Shown here: piece by piece, positions 10,477-18,372 of the stretch | Layout of the letters: each line of letters begins with the position of its first letter | Numbering within the stretch: position 1 is the stretch's first letter | DNA from: Paucibacter sp963740455 | Lineage (GTDB): Bacteria > Pseudomonadota > Gammaproteobacteria > Burkholderiales > Burkholderiaceae_C | Assembly: GCA_963740455.1 (NCBI GenBank) | Contig: CAVUEF010000007.1 | Coordinates: 62,001-126,000 of the forward strand | Direction of reading: 5' to 3' | Length of the DNA stretch: 64,000 nt | Notes under the pieces: generated by a model | Told to the model about the DNA's origin: nothing | The model's database searches: none | The model's input: only the letters and a program-made list of their open reading frames with translations | Made by a program: the position numbers and the translations under genes

Positions 10477-11967
10477 ATGTCCTTTGATAACCTCGGCCTG
10501 TCCGAGCCCCTCCTGCGTGCCGTTCGCGAGCAGGGTTACACGATTCCCACCCCGATCCAGTTGCAGGCCATTCCAGCCGTCCTGAACGGTGGTGACTTGC
10601 TGGCCGGCGCCCAGACGGGCACCGGCAAGACCGCCGGCTTCACGCTGCCGATGCTGCATCGGCTGAGTTCGACACCGGCCGTGCGCGACGCCAAGGGCCG
10701 CGTGCCGGTGCGTGCCTTGATCCTGACACCGACGCGCGAACTCGCGGCCCAGGTCGAGGAAAGCGTACGCACCTACGGCAAATACCTGTCGCTCACCAGC
10801 ATGGTGATTTTCGGTGGCGTGGGCATGCACCCGCAGATTGCCGGGCTGCGCAAGGGCGTCGACATTCTGGTCGCCACCCCGGGCCGGTTGCTGGACCTGC
10901 ATCAGCAACGCATGCTCGATCTGAGCCATGTCGAGATCTTCGTGCTCGACGAGGCGGACCGCATGCTCGACATGGGCTTTGTGCACGACATCAAGAAGGT
11001 GCTGGCCGTGCTGCCGGCGAAGAAGCAAAGCCTGTTGTTCTCGGCCACTTTCAGCGACGAGATCAAGGCCCTGGCCGACCGTTTGCTGAACCAGCCCGTC
11101 TTGATCGAAGTGGCACGCCGCAATGCCACCGCGGAGAACATTGCGCAAAAGCTCCATCCGGTCGCTCGCGACAAGAAGAAGGAGTTGCTCGCGCACCTGA
11201 TTCGCGAAGGCAACTGGCACCAGGTGCTGGTGTTCACGCGCATGAAGCACGGCGCGAACCGTCTGACCGAATTCCTGCTCAAGGAAGGCATCAGCGCGAT
11301 GGCCATCCATGGCAACAAGAGCCAGACCGCGCGCACCCGGGCGCTGGCCGAGTTCAAGACCGGCGACCTGCAGGTTTTGGTCGCCACCGACATCGCCGCG
11401 CGCGGCATCGACATCGATCAATTACCGCATGTGGTGAATTTCGAATTGCCCAACGTGCCCGAAGACTATGTGCACCGTATCGGCCGCACCGGCCGTGCCG
11501 GCGCTCAAGGCGAGGCGATCTCGCTCGTCTGCGTCGATGAACAGGGCTTCTTGCGTGACATCGAAAAGCTCATCAAGCGCGATATTCCGCAGCAAGTGAT
11601 CGCAGGCTTCGAGCCCAACCCGAACGAGAAGGCCGAACCCATCGTGTTGGGCCGCATGGTGCTCAATGGCGGCATCGGCGGCGGCAGAAACGGCGGCGGC
11701 GGTCGCGGTGGACGGCCCGGCGGCAACAGCCGTGGCGGTGCGCGCCCGCAGGCTTCAGCGCCGGCACAACTCGGGCGCAATGCACCGCGCTCGCCGTCTC
11801 TCGGTACGGGACACGCAGCAGCGCCACGCTCACGTGACGGCGCCCCCGCGCGTCACACTGAGCGCGTTGGCGAGCAGGCGCCACGCAGTCCCCAGCAGCG
11901 ACCGCAGCAACGCACCACGTCGTCAGGCCGGCCCAGCGGCCCGCGCCTGACCCAGCCAAAGCGCTGA
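10477..11967 (+). CDS. rhlE: DEAD-box RNA helicase, RhlE-type
   Basis: A 496-residue ATP-dependent RNA helicase. Visible motifs in order: Q motif (GYTIPTPIQ), motif I AQTGTGKT near residue 46, motif II DEAD near 152, motif III SAT near 188, and motif VI HRIGRTGRAG near 336. After about residue 395 there is a disordered Gly/Arg-rich then Pro/Ser/Arg-rich tail, which in RhlE relatives aids RNA binding and ribosome or degradosome contacts. The ATG at 10477 gives the canonical MSFDNLGLSEPLLRAV opening. The gene ends before a strong terminator shared with the convergent oxygenase gene. Confidence 0.92.
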   Translation: MSFDNLGLSEPLLRAVREQGYTIPTPIQLQAIPAVLNGGDLLAGAQTGTGKTAGFTLPMLHRLSSTPAVRDAKGRVPVRALILTPTRELAAQVEESVRTYGKYLSLTSMVIFGGVGMHPQIAGLRKGVDILVATPGRLLDLHQQRMLDLSHVEIFVLDEADRMLDMGFVHDIKKVLAVLPAKKQSLLFSATFSDEIKALADRLLNQPVLIEVARRNATAENIAQKLHPVARDKKKELLAHLIREGNWHQVLVFTRMKHGANRLTEFLLKEGISAMAIHGNKSQTARTRALAEFKTGDLQVLVATDIAARGIDIDQLPHVVNFELPNVPEDYVHRIGRTGRAGAQGEAISLVCVDEQGFLRDIEKLIKRDIPQQVIAGFEPNPNEKAEPIVLGRMVLNGGIGGGRNGGGGRGGRPGGNSRGGARPQASAPAQLGRNAPRSPSLGTGHAAAPRSRDGAPARHTERVGEQAPRSPQQRPQQRTTSSGRPSGPRLTQPKR

Positions 11968-11993
11968 GCCTCGACGCGCCTTGACGGTGTGAC

Positions 11994-12022
11994 AAAAAAA
12001 CCCGGCACGCGCCGGGTTTTTT
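11994..12022. terminator. Bidirectional intrinsic terminator
   Basis: Stem CCCGGC (12001-12006) / GCCGGG (12011-12016) with a 4-nt loop is flanked by seven A residues on the left and six T residues on the right. It therefore works on both strands. It separates the convergent rhlE and prolyl-hydroxylase-like genes. Confidence 0.9.
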
Positions 12023-12053
12023 CGTGGCGAGATCAGAGCACCCGCTGCACCGC

Positions 12054-12905
12054 TCAGACAAATTCGCGCTCGCGAAGCCATTGGGTCGCCACCCACTTCT
12101 CGCCGGCCAGCACTGGCGCTCCGCCATGCAGACTGGCTGTCATCGGGTGCGGCCTGTCATAGCTGAAAAATACCGCCCTGCCCTTGACGGCAGCGACCTC
12201 GATGCCGGCGTCGGGAAACACCGTGCCGCCGCCTTCGGCAGGCGTGTTGAGGTAGATCACAAAGCTTGCCACGCGTTGACCGCCACGCGCGACGATATCG
12301 GGCGTTCCCGGATGCGCCGGATCGAAATAGTCGTAATGCGGTTTGTACTCGGCGCCCGCCCGGTAGTGCAGCACTTGCAGGCCTTCGCCGTTTTGCGCCG
12401 GCCAGTTCAGCAGCGTCGCGATGCGCGCCTCGATGCGCTGGCACACCGCGTGTTCGGCGCGTTCGAAAAACATGCCTTCGCTGGTGCGCGCGTCATTCAC
12501 CTCACTGCCCCCAGTGCTTGCCACGACCGTCTCGGAGCGGACCAGCCGCGCACGCGCCAAGGCCACGAGCTCATCGCATTCCGCGTCGGACAAGAAGCCA
12601 CCAAACACCGCCAGACGTGGACGGTCGAGCGTCATCAGGACAGCCACCTCGCGGTCCCCGCTCCACACTGAAGACGGCGCAGCGCGCAGGTCGGGTGCGG
12701 GGACGGGTGTCGCCGGTGGCACGCGCTTGAGACGGTCCTGCTCGGTCAGCAAAGCCTCGCGCGTGTCCGAGAGCGCCTGGACCGCCACGCCCTCGTCCCA
12801 GCCGCCGGCCAGCATGGCCTTCAGCATCTCCTTGCTCGCATGGCCGGACTGGGTCTGAGCCACGATCCATTGCTGGAGTTCGGGCGTGCACTTGTGCTCG
12901 GTCAT
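12054..12905 (-). CDS. 2OG-Fe(II) oxygenase, prolyl-4-hydroxylase-like
   Basis: A 283-residue protein with a helical N-terminal part (about 1-95, function unclear) and a C-terminal prolyl 4-hydroxylase alpha-subunit domain. The iron ligands H and D are in YKPHYDYFDP (near residue 188). The distal His and 2-oxoglutarate-binding Lys are in SLHGGAPVLAGEKWVATQWL near the C-terminus, and the AEGGGTVFP loop of the family is present. Bacterial members hydroxylate protein prolines such as EF-Tu in some species. The target here is unknown. It is 24 nt downstream of the yaaA start region on the same strand, so it is probably co-transcribed with yaaA. Confidence 0.85.
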   Translation of the reverse strand: MTEHKCTPELQQWIVAQTQSGHASKEMLKAMLAGGWDEGVAVQALSDTREALLTEQDRLKRVPPATPVPAPDLRAAPSSVWSGDREVAVLMTLDRPRLAVFGGFLSDAECDELVALARARLVRSETVVASTGGSEVNDARTSEGMFFERAEHAVCQRIEARIATLLNWPAQNGEGLQVLHYRAGAEYKPHYDYFDPAHPGTPDIVARGGQRVASFVIYLNTPAEGGGTVFPDAGIEVAAVKGRAVFFSYDRPHPMTASLHGGAPVLAGEKWVATQWLREREFV

Positions 12906-12929
12906 GACGCTGCGTTTGCTGTCGCCAGT

Positions 12930-13718
12930 CTATGCCTGCGCAGCGCGGCGCCTGAACACAAGGCGATCAGGCTCGGAAGCCGACGCGTCGAATGCGTAGC
13001 CATCCAGGTCGAACCTCTCCAATGCCTTGGGCGTTGTCACGCGGCGCCGGATCGCATAGCGCGCCATCAGCCCACGCGCGCGTTTGGCAAAGAAGCTGAT
13101 GATCTTGTAGCGATCAGTCTTCCAGTCCTCGAACACGCATTCGATCACCGGTGCTTGCAGCGCCCTGCGGCCGGCCGCCTTGAAGTATTCCTGTGAGGCA
13201 AGATTGACGATGAAGGGTTTCTTGTCGCCCTCCAGCTGGGCATCCAGATACTGCGCCAATCTGTCGCCCCAGTAGGCATACAGGTCGCGCCCGGCCGGGT
13301 TGGTCAGTCGCGTGCCCATCTCCAGGCGATAGGCTTGCAGACGATCGAGCGGACGCAGCACTCCGTACAAGCCCGAGAGAATCGCCACATGCTGCTGGGC
13401 CCAGGCCAGGTCCTTGGCCGACAGCGTGGCAGCGTCCAGCCCGTCGTACACGTCGCCGGCAAAGGCCAGCACGGCGGGCCTGCTGTTGGCCCGGGTGAAC
13501 TTTCTGGACCAAGCTGCAAATCGCTGCACATTGAGTTCGGCCAGGCCTTCCGACACTGCCATCAGATCAGCGATTTCACGCGGCGATCTCTTCTTCAGCA
13601 GGGCGATCAACTCGGCCGCCATCGACACGAATTGCGGCGTCGTGGCAGCGGCCGCAAGCTCTGGCGGCACTGGCGTTTCATAGTCCAGCGTTTTGGCAGG
13701 GGACAACAGAAAAAGCAT
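12930..13718 (-). CDS. yaaA: Peroxide stress protein YaaA
   Basis: A 262-residue DUF328/UPF0246 protein, near the family's usual 258 residues. It opens with the characteristic MLFLLSPAKTLD and contains SGLYGVLRPLD and NLASQEYFKA. YaaA lowers free iron during hydrogen-peroxide stress and has a DNA-binding fold. Its start codon lies only 44 nt from the 3' end of the first group II intron copy. The natural promoter has therefore either been displaced about 1.3 kb upstream or lies in those 44 nt or in the intron. A small downstream gap to the oxygenase gene suggests an operon. Confidence 0.93.
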   Translation of the reverse strand: MLFLLSPAKTLDYETPVPPELAAAATTPQFVSMAAELIALLKKRSPREIADLMAVSEGLAELNVQRFAAWSRKFTRANSRPAVLAFAGDVYDGLDAATLSAKDLAWAQQHVAILSGLYGVLRPLDRLQAYRLEMGTRLTNPAGRDLYAYWGDRLAQYLDAQLEGDKKPFIVNLASQEYFKAAGRRALQAPVIECVFEDWKTDRYKIISFFAKRARGLMARYAIRRRVTTPKALERFDLDGYAFDASASEPDRLVFRRRAAQA

Positions 13719-13762
13719 GCGATCAGTCGTTGTGGTTTGGCTGCCGAGTTTCGCACGGCGCC

Positions 13763-14411
13763 ATTGGGATAGGGGGTGAGTCAGTGTGACTCACTCCCCT
13801 CCCACACCACCTGGCATGCGGGTCCGCACCGGGCGGTTGGAATGGTTGAGGTCATGCAGACGTTTGCACTACTACACGCCTGGCTTCGCTGATTCGGGTT
13901 CGGCGAGATCGGTTCACTCGCTGCCACGCCCTTGCAAGATTCACCTGCTCCGGCATTGTGGCGAGCTTCACTTGCGTGAACATCTGAGGCACTCCTCTCT
14001 CGATAACCCAAGGCCTATACCTTCCATTCCTTCGGCCCTTCGCTTTCGGTCCACAGCCTCTGCGGCCTTGCCTACGACTACTACGGCCTCTGCTGACTTC
14101 TCGCTCCGGCTTTCACCGTCGCCCTTTCAGGCACGAGGCGAGATCTCCCCAGGTAAGGGTCGCACTCCTTCATCACACAACCGCCAGATTTACGCCGCCT
14201 GAGCTTTGACCACGAGAGCTTTGCAGTCTTTGGCCTGCTCGCCCTGCTCGGCACCGCCTTCTATCTGGTTCTTGTCCATCGGCTCATGACTTACGCTCCA
14301 CGCTTCCTTCCCACAATCGGTCACCCTCATGCAGTTGCGCTTCACTTCGCTCACTGTGGTCAGCTTGCGGCGGGACTTGCACCCACAGGAGTGCGCCCAT
14401 GCTGGGCGCAC
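13763..14411 (-). mobile_element. Group II intron-like element without reverse transcriptase, copy 1 (649 nt)
   Basis: On the minus strand the element begins GTGCG at 14411, the group II 5' consensus, and ends CCCAAT at 13763, consistent with the AY 3' consensus. Near the 3' end lies a domain V-like hairpin: CCGCCCGG pairs with CCAGGTGG, followed by a TGCG/CGCA helix, a 2-nt bulge and a 4-nt loop. Next comes a domain VI-like stem GTGAGTCA/TGACTCAC. A 43-codon frame sits where domain IV would normally encode the reverse transcriptase. This copy lies directly against copy 2 with no base between them. The same 649 nt recur at 14412-15060 and 56246-56894. Self-splicing is not shown. Confidence 0.78.
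13852..13983 (-). pseudogene. Remnant intron-encoded protein frame (43 codons)
   Basis: A short frame inside the domain IV position begins MFTQVKLATMPEQVNLARAW, which resembles the extreme N-terminus of group II reverse transcriptases (the pattern LARAWQRV before the RT domain). It runs out after 43 codons, just before domain V. The simplest reading is an internal deletion of the RT open frame that joined its first and last codons. Identical frames lie at 14501-14632 and 56335-56466. Confidence 0.4.
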
Positions 14412-15060
14412 ATTGGGATAGGGGGTGAGTCAGTGTGACTCACTCCCCTCCCACACCACCCGGCATGCGGGTCCGCACCGGGCGGTTGGAATGGTTGAGG
14501 TCATGCAGACGTTTGCACTACTACACGCCTGGCTTCGCTGATTCGGGTTCGGCGAGATCGGTTCACTCGCTGCCACGCCCTTGCAAGATTCACCTGCTCC
14601 GGCATTGTGGCGAGCTTCACTTGCGTGAACATCTGAGGCACTCCTCTCTCGATAACCCAAGGCCTATACCTTCCATTCCTTCGGCCCTTCGCTTTCGGTC
14701 CACAGCCTCTGCGGCCTTGCCTACGACTACTACGGCCTCTGCTGACTTCTCGCTCCGGCTTTCACCGTCGCCCTTTCAGGCACGAGGCGAGATCTCCCCA
14801 GGTAAGGGTCGCACTCCTTCATCACACAACCGCCAGATTTACGCCGCCTGAGCTTTGACCACGAGAGCTTTGCAGTCTTTGGCCTGCTCGCCCTGCTCGG
14901 CACCGCCTTCTATCTGGTTCTTGTCCATCGGCTCATGACTTACGCTCCACGCTTCCTTCCCACAATCGGTCACCCTCATGCAGTTGCGCTTCACTTCGCT
15001 CACTGTGGTCAGCTTGCGGCGGGACTTGCACCCACAGGAGTGCGCCCATGCTGGGCGCAC
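14412..15060 (-). mobile_element. Group II intron-like element without reverse transcriptase, copy 2 (649 nt)
   Basis: Same length and structure as copy 1, starting GTGCG at 15060 on the minus strand. The bases immediately 5' (15061 upward) are the T-rich end of the tolC-side intrinsic terminator, ending TTTTTTTG. Insertion just after a terminator hairpin is the habit of class C bacterial introns. At 14461 it has C where copies 1 and 3 have T. This restores a perfect domain V helix (CCGCCCGG with CCGGGTGG), so this may be the better-preserved copy. Confidence 0.78.
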
Positions 15061-15061
15061 C

Positions 15062-15096
15062 AAAAAAACCCGCCGAGGCCAGGCCTGGGCGGGTTT
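15062..15096 (-). terminator. Intrinsic terminator of the tolC-like gene
   Basis: Stem AAACCCGCC (15066-15074) / GGCGGGTTT (15088-15096), with an inner AGGCC/GGCCT pairing, is followed on the minus strand by a run of seven T residues. It lies 34 nt beyond the stop of the TolC-family gene and immediately precedes intron copy 2. Confidence 0.9.
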
Positions 15097-15130
15097 GTCG
15101 CTGCGCCGCGCTGCGCGGCCCGCGGAGAAG

Positions 15131-16498
15131 CTATTTGGCAATCAGCTGGTTCAGCGCCGTCACGTCTTCGGCACTCAATTGACCCGCCGCCTGGCGCAGC
15201 TTCAGGCTGCCCATCAGAACGTCATAGCGGGCCTTGGCCAGGTCGCGTTGGGTCTGGAACAACTGGTTTTGCGAATTGAGCACGTCCAGATTCACGCGCA
15301 CGCCCACCTTGTAGCCCAGCTGGGTTGCTTCCAGCGCGAGCTTGCTGGACGACTCGGCGGCCTCCAGCGCCTTCACTTGGGCTTGCAGCGACTGCACGCC
15401 ATAGTAGGCTTGGCGCGTGCCCTGCCAGACTTGGCGCCGCACGGCTTCCAGGTCGTTGCGCGCCTTGTCTTCCAGCACCAGCACTTCCTTGATCCGGTTT
15501 TGTGTGGCAAAGCCGGTGAACAAGGGCAGATTCGCCGACACGCCCACGCTCAGGCTGTTCACGTTGCCGTTTTGCAGCGCATAGCTGCTCTCGCCGTGGC
15601 TGCGCGTATAGGCAGCCGTCAGGCCCACGGTGGGCAAGTTGGCGGCCTTGGCCTTGTCGATTTCGAGCTTGGCCACCTCGTACGCGATGCGAGATTGAAC
15701 AATGCCGGGGTGCTGAGCGTCGGCCTTGCTGACCCAATCCTCGGCATCGGCCGGCACGATTGAAGGCAACGTCACCGGCACCCGCAGCGGCCTGGGTGCA
15801 ACGCCGGTGCGACCCACCAATTGATCGAGCGCGATGCGCTTGGTGCGCAAGTCATTTTCGGCAGCAATTTCCTGTGCGCTTGCGAGGTCGAAGCGGGCCT
15901 GCGCTTCACGCGTATCGGTGATGGTTGCCGTGCCCACCTCGAAATTCCGCTTGGCCGAAGCCAATTGTTCGGTAATGGCGGCCTTGCTGGTGCGCGTCGT
16001 GCCCAATACATCCTGCGACGCGAGCACATCGAAATAGGCTTGCGCCAGGCGGACGATCAAGTCCTGCTCGGCCGTGGCCCATTGCGCCTTGGCCAGCTCA
16101 AGCTGCTTGAGCGCCTGCTCCACCGTCACCGAGTTGCTGCGGTTGAACAAGGCATACGACGCATTCAGTCCGATCTGGCGGCTGGTGGTGTTGTAGCTGA
16201 GCGCTGTGCCCTCGGAGTTGACGCGCGACGCGCCACCGACGAGCGCGGCGCCGGGCAGCAACAAGGCCTTGCTCTGTGCCACCCTGTACTGGGCCGAATC
16301 GGCCAACGCACGGGCGGACAGATACGACGCGTCATAGCCTTTGGCGGCGTCGTACAGCTCCTGCAGACTCTGCGCCTGAACCGCCCCCACGCCGCCGAGG
16401 GCCAGACCGAGCGCAAGTCCCAGCCGGCTCAGGGTACTCATGTGAAGCTTCGAGCGAGGGCGGCGCGATGTCGAGGTGCTTGAGCGTTCGAGTGACAT
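15131..16498 (-). CDS. TolC-family outer membrane channel protein
   Basis: A 455-residue outer-membrane efflux/type I secretion channel. A signal peptide (GLALGLALGGVGAVQAQ) is followed by two repeats of the OEP domain with long coiled-coil regions: residues about 45-230 (QSLQELYDAAKGYDASYLSARA) and about 250-440 (KARNDLEAVRRQVWQGTRQAY). The start at 16498 is preferred because AAGGAAG lies 7 nt upstream. A later ATG at 16441 would give a shorter signal region. It sits just downstream of a PCMT-type gene and a TetR gene, an arrangement common for tolC in Burkholderiales. The partner pump is not in the window. Confidence 0.9.
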   Translation of the reverse strand: MSLERSSTSTSRRPRSKLHMSTLSRLGLALGLALGGVGAVQAQSLQELYDAAKGYDASYLSARALADSAQYRVAQSKALLLPGAALVGGASRVNSEGTALSYNTTSRQIGLNASYALFNRSNSVTVEQALKQLELAKAQWATAEQDLIVRLAQAYFDVLASQDVLGTTRTSKAAITEQLASAKRNFEVGTATITDTREAQARFDLASAQEIAAENDLRTKRIALDQLVGRTGVAPRPLRVPVTLPSIVPADAEDWVSKADAQHPGIVQSRIAYEVAKLEIDKAKAANLPTVGLTAAYTRSHGESSYALQNGNVNSLSVGVSANLPLFTGFATQNRIKEVLVLEDKARNDLEAVRRQVWQGTRQAYYGVQSLQAQVKALEAAESSSKLALEATQLGYKVGVRVNLDVLNSQNQLFQTQRDLAKARYDVLMGSLKLRQAAGQLSAEDVTALNQLIAK

Positions 16499-16769
16499 AG
16501 AACTTCCTTTGGATCTGGATTGCTTGATTGGGCGACACGTGTCTGCGGTGTCTCGACACCCGGGCGGCGTCGAGCGACCAAACCATGCGCGCTTTTCGTC
16601 AATGACTTTATAGACCGACTCGGTGCCACGCCGCCTGAACCATGCGACCAGCTGCAGATATGGCATCCCGTATGGCAATGACAGGCTACAGACGGCAGCG
16701 CATTCGAGGTCGAAAAACTTGCGGCACCATCGCCCATAGTCAGCTCTGGATCGAGGTACGGTGGCGCCA

Positions 16770-17423
16770 TCAGAAGCTGAAGTGCGAGGCCTCGGCAAAG
16801 CCCTGCAAGCGCGGCGCGATGGTGTCGAACAGCTCGACAGTGCGGTAATCGGTTTCGCCAAGGCGCGTCACCAAGACGGCCCGCATCACCGGCTCTTCAC
16901 CTTTGATGGCGATCAGCCGGCCACCGACCTTGAGTTGCTCCAGCAGCGCTTCGGGAATCTCGGCCACCGATCCCGACAGGACGATGGCATCGAACGGCGC
17001 TTCGCCGATCAAGCCTTGAGTCCCCTCGTCCTGACGCACCGTCACGTTGCTCACGCCCGCGCGCTTGAGTGCGTCGACGGCCAACCGGGCCAATCCGGAA
17101 TCGCTCTCCAGTGTGATGACTTGCCTAGCCTTGTGGCCCAGCAGCGCGGCCATGAAACCCGACCCCGTGCCGACTTCCAGCACCTTCTCGGCGCCGGTCA
17201 GCCGCAACTCCTGCAGCAAGCGCGCTTCGAGCCGCGGCGCCAGCATTTTTCGGCCCGCACAGAGCGGCACCTCGGTATCCATGAATGCCATGCTCTTGTA
17301 GGCAGCCGGAACGAAATCCTCGCGCTTGATTTCGGCCAGCAGCGACAGCACACCGTGGTCCAACACATTCCAGGGTCGAATCTGTTGTTCGATCATGTTG
17401 AAGCGGGCTTGTTCGACATTCAT
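16770..17423 (-). CDS. Protein-L-isoaspartate O-methyltransferase family protein
   Basis: A 217-residue SAM-dependent methyltransferase of the PCMT family, which repairs isoaspartyl residues in aged proteins. The SAM motif VLEVGTGSGFMAALLG lies near residue 82. The N-terminal MNVEQARFNMIEQQIRPW is typical of the Burkholderiales variant that precedes tolC. I do not see the exact substrate-binding residues well enough to call it a true Pcm. It is on the same strand as the tetR gene (53 nt apart) and upstream of the tolC-like gene. Confidence 0.85.
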   Translation of the reverse strand: MNVEQARFNMIEQQIRPWNVLDHGVLSLLAEIKREDFVPAAYKSMAFMDTEVPLCAGRKMLAPRLEARLLQELRLTGAEKVLEVGTGSGFMAALLGHKARQVITLESDSGLARLAVDALKRAGVSNVTVRQDEGTQGLIGEAPFDAIVLSGSVAEIPEALLEQLKVGGRLIAIKGEEPVMRAVLVTRLGETDYRTVELFDTIAPRLQGFAEASHFSF

Positions 17424-17476
17424 GGCTTGGTCCCTTGTATAAGCACTGTGTTTGAGGTGATTCGTAAGCGTGGATT

Positions 17477-18130
17477 CTATGGCTTGGCGGCAGGCCCGGA
17501 CGCCATCAAGCCCCGCAGCATCAGGTCAATCTGGGTATTGAGCACTGACTCAGGGTCCAGCGTCGGCATACACAGTCCGCAAACCCCGAATGACTGCTGC
17601 TGCAATGACAGAAACAACAAGGGGCTGCACAGCACATGCACGGCCTCCCGAACCGGCACGGCGCGGAACTCGCCACGCGCAACGCCACGCTCGATCACGC
17701 TGCCCAGCAGCGTCTGCGCCGGGGCGATCACTTCTTCGGCGTAGAACTGCGCCAACTCCGGAAAATTGCCCGCCTCAGCCATCATGATTTTGACGATGCC
17801 GGCGCAGGCGCCAAGTCCCACATGCTCCCACCAGGTTCTCAGCACCAGCGACAGCAAATCAGCGCTCGAACCCTCGAACGAGGCAGCGACCTCCCTGCCT
17901 TCCAGAATGCGCGCCGAGAGCTTGGCCCGCACCACCGCCTTGAAAATTTCTTCCTTGCTCTGGTAATACAGGTACAAAGTTCCCTTGGACACACCAGCGC
18001 GTCTGGCGACCTCGTCGGTGCGTGTCGCCGCAAAGCCTCGCTCCACGAACAAAGCCAGCGCAGCGTCCAGCAGTTCTTGTGGACGCGCTTGCTTGCGTCG
18101 TTGGCGTGTGGCGAGAATCGGGCTCATCAT
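17477..18130 (-). CDS. TetR/AcrR-family transcriptional regulator
   Basis: A 217-residue repressor with an N-terminal helix-turn-helix (RTDEVARRAGVSKGTLYLYYQSKEEIF, residues about 35-60) and an all-helical ligand-binding C-terminal domain. The ATG at 18130 is followed by a second ATG. A perfect inverted repeat (18136-18155) lies a few bases upstream of the start, so autoregulation is likely. Given its neighbours it may also control the PCMT and TolC-like genes. The ligand is unknown. Confidence 0.9.
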   Translation of the reverse strand: MMSPILATRQRRKQARPQELLDAALALFVERGFAATRTDEVARRAGVSKGTLYLYYQSKEEIFKAVVRAKLSARILEGREVAASFEGSSADLLSLVLRTWWEHVGLGACAGIVKIMMAEAGNFPELAQFYAEEVIAPAQTLLGSVIERGVARGEFRAVPVREAVHVLCSPLLFLSLQQQSFGVCGLCMPTLDPESVLNTQIDLMLRGLMASGPAAKP

Positions 18131-18135
18131 GCTGA

Positions 18136-18155
18136 TACTGACTGACTGGTCAGTA
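18136..18155. promoter_or_regulatory. TetR operator-like palindrome
   Basis: TACTGAC and GTCAGTA form a perfect 7-bp inverted repeat around a 6-bp spacer (TGACTG), five bases before the tetR start codon. Its position and symmetry are those of a TetR-family autorepression operator that would block transcription or initiation. Confidence 0.75.
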
Positions 18156-18372
18156 ATGTACGATGGCGCGCGCCTGGGGTCAAGGTGCCATCAGGCGAGT
18201 TGCGAGCGGCTGCCTGCCCGCTACAAGACTTGGCGGCATGTGTGATATGCCCATATACGCGACATAAATCGCCCTCGAAGCAGTGTGTCGAGGAGCCATA
18301 AGGCGACAATCCGGCCCGAGCTTCAACTCGACGTGTCACGCATGATTGCCTTTCCAGCAGAGAAAACCAAGC

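Noticed and set aside
13786..14202. A 138-codon plus-strand frame repeated identically at 14435-14851 and 56269-56685.
   Set aside because: It lies antisense to the intron-like element and recurs only because the element recurs. It has no domain and low-complexity sequence.
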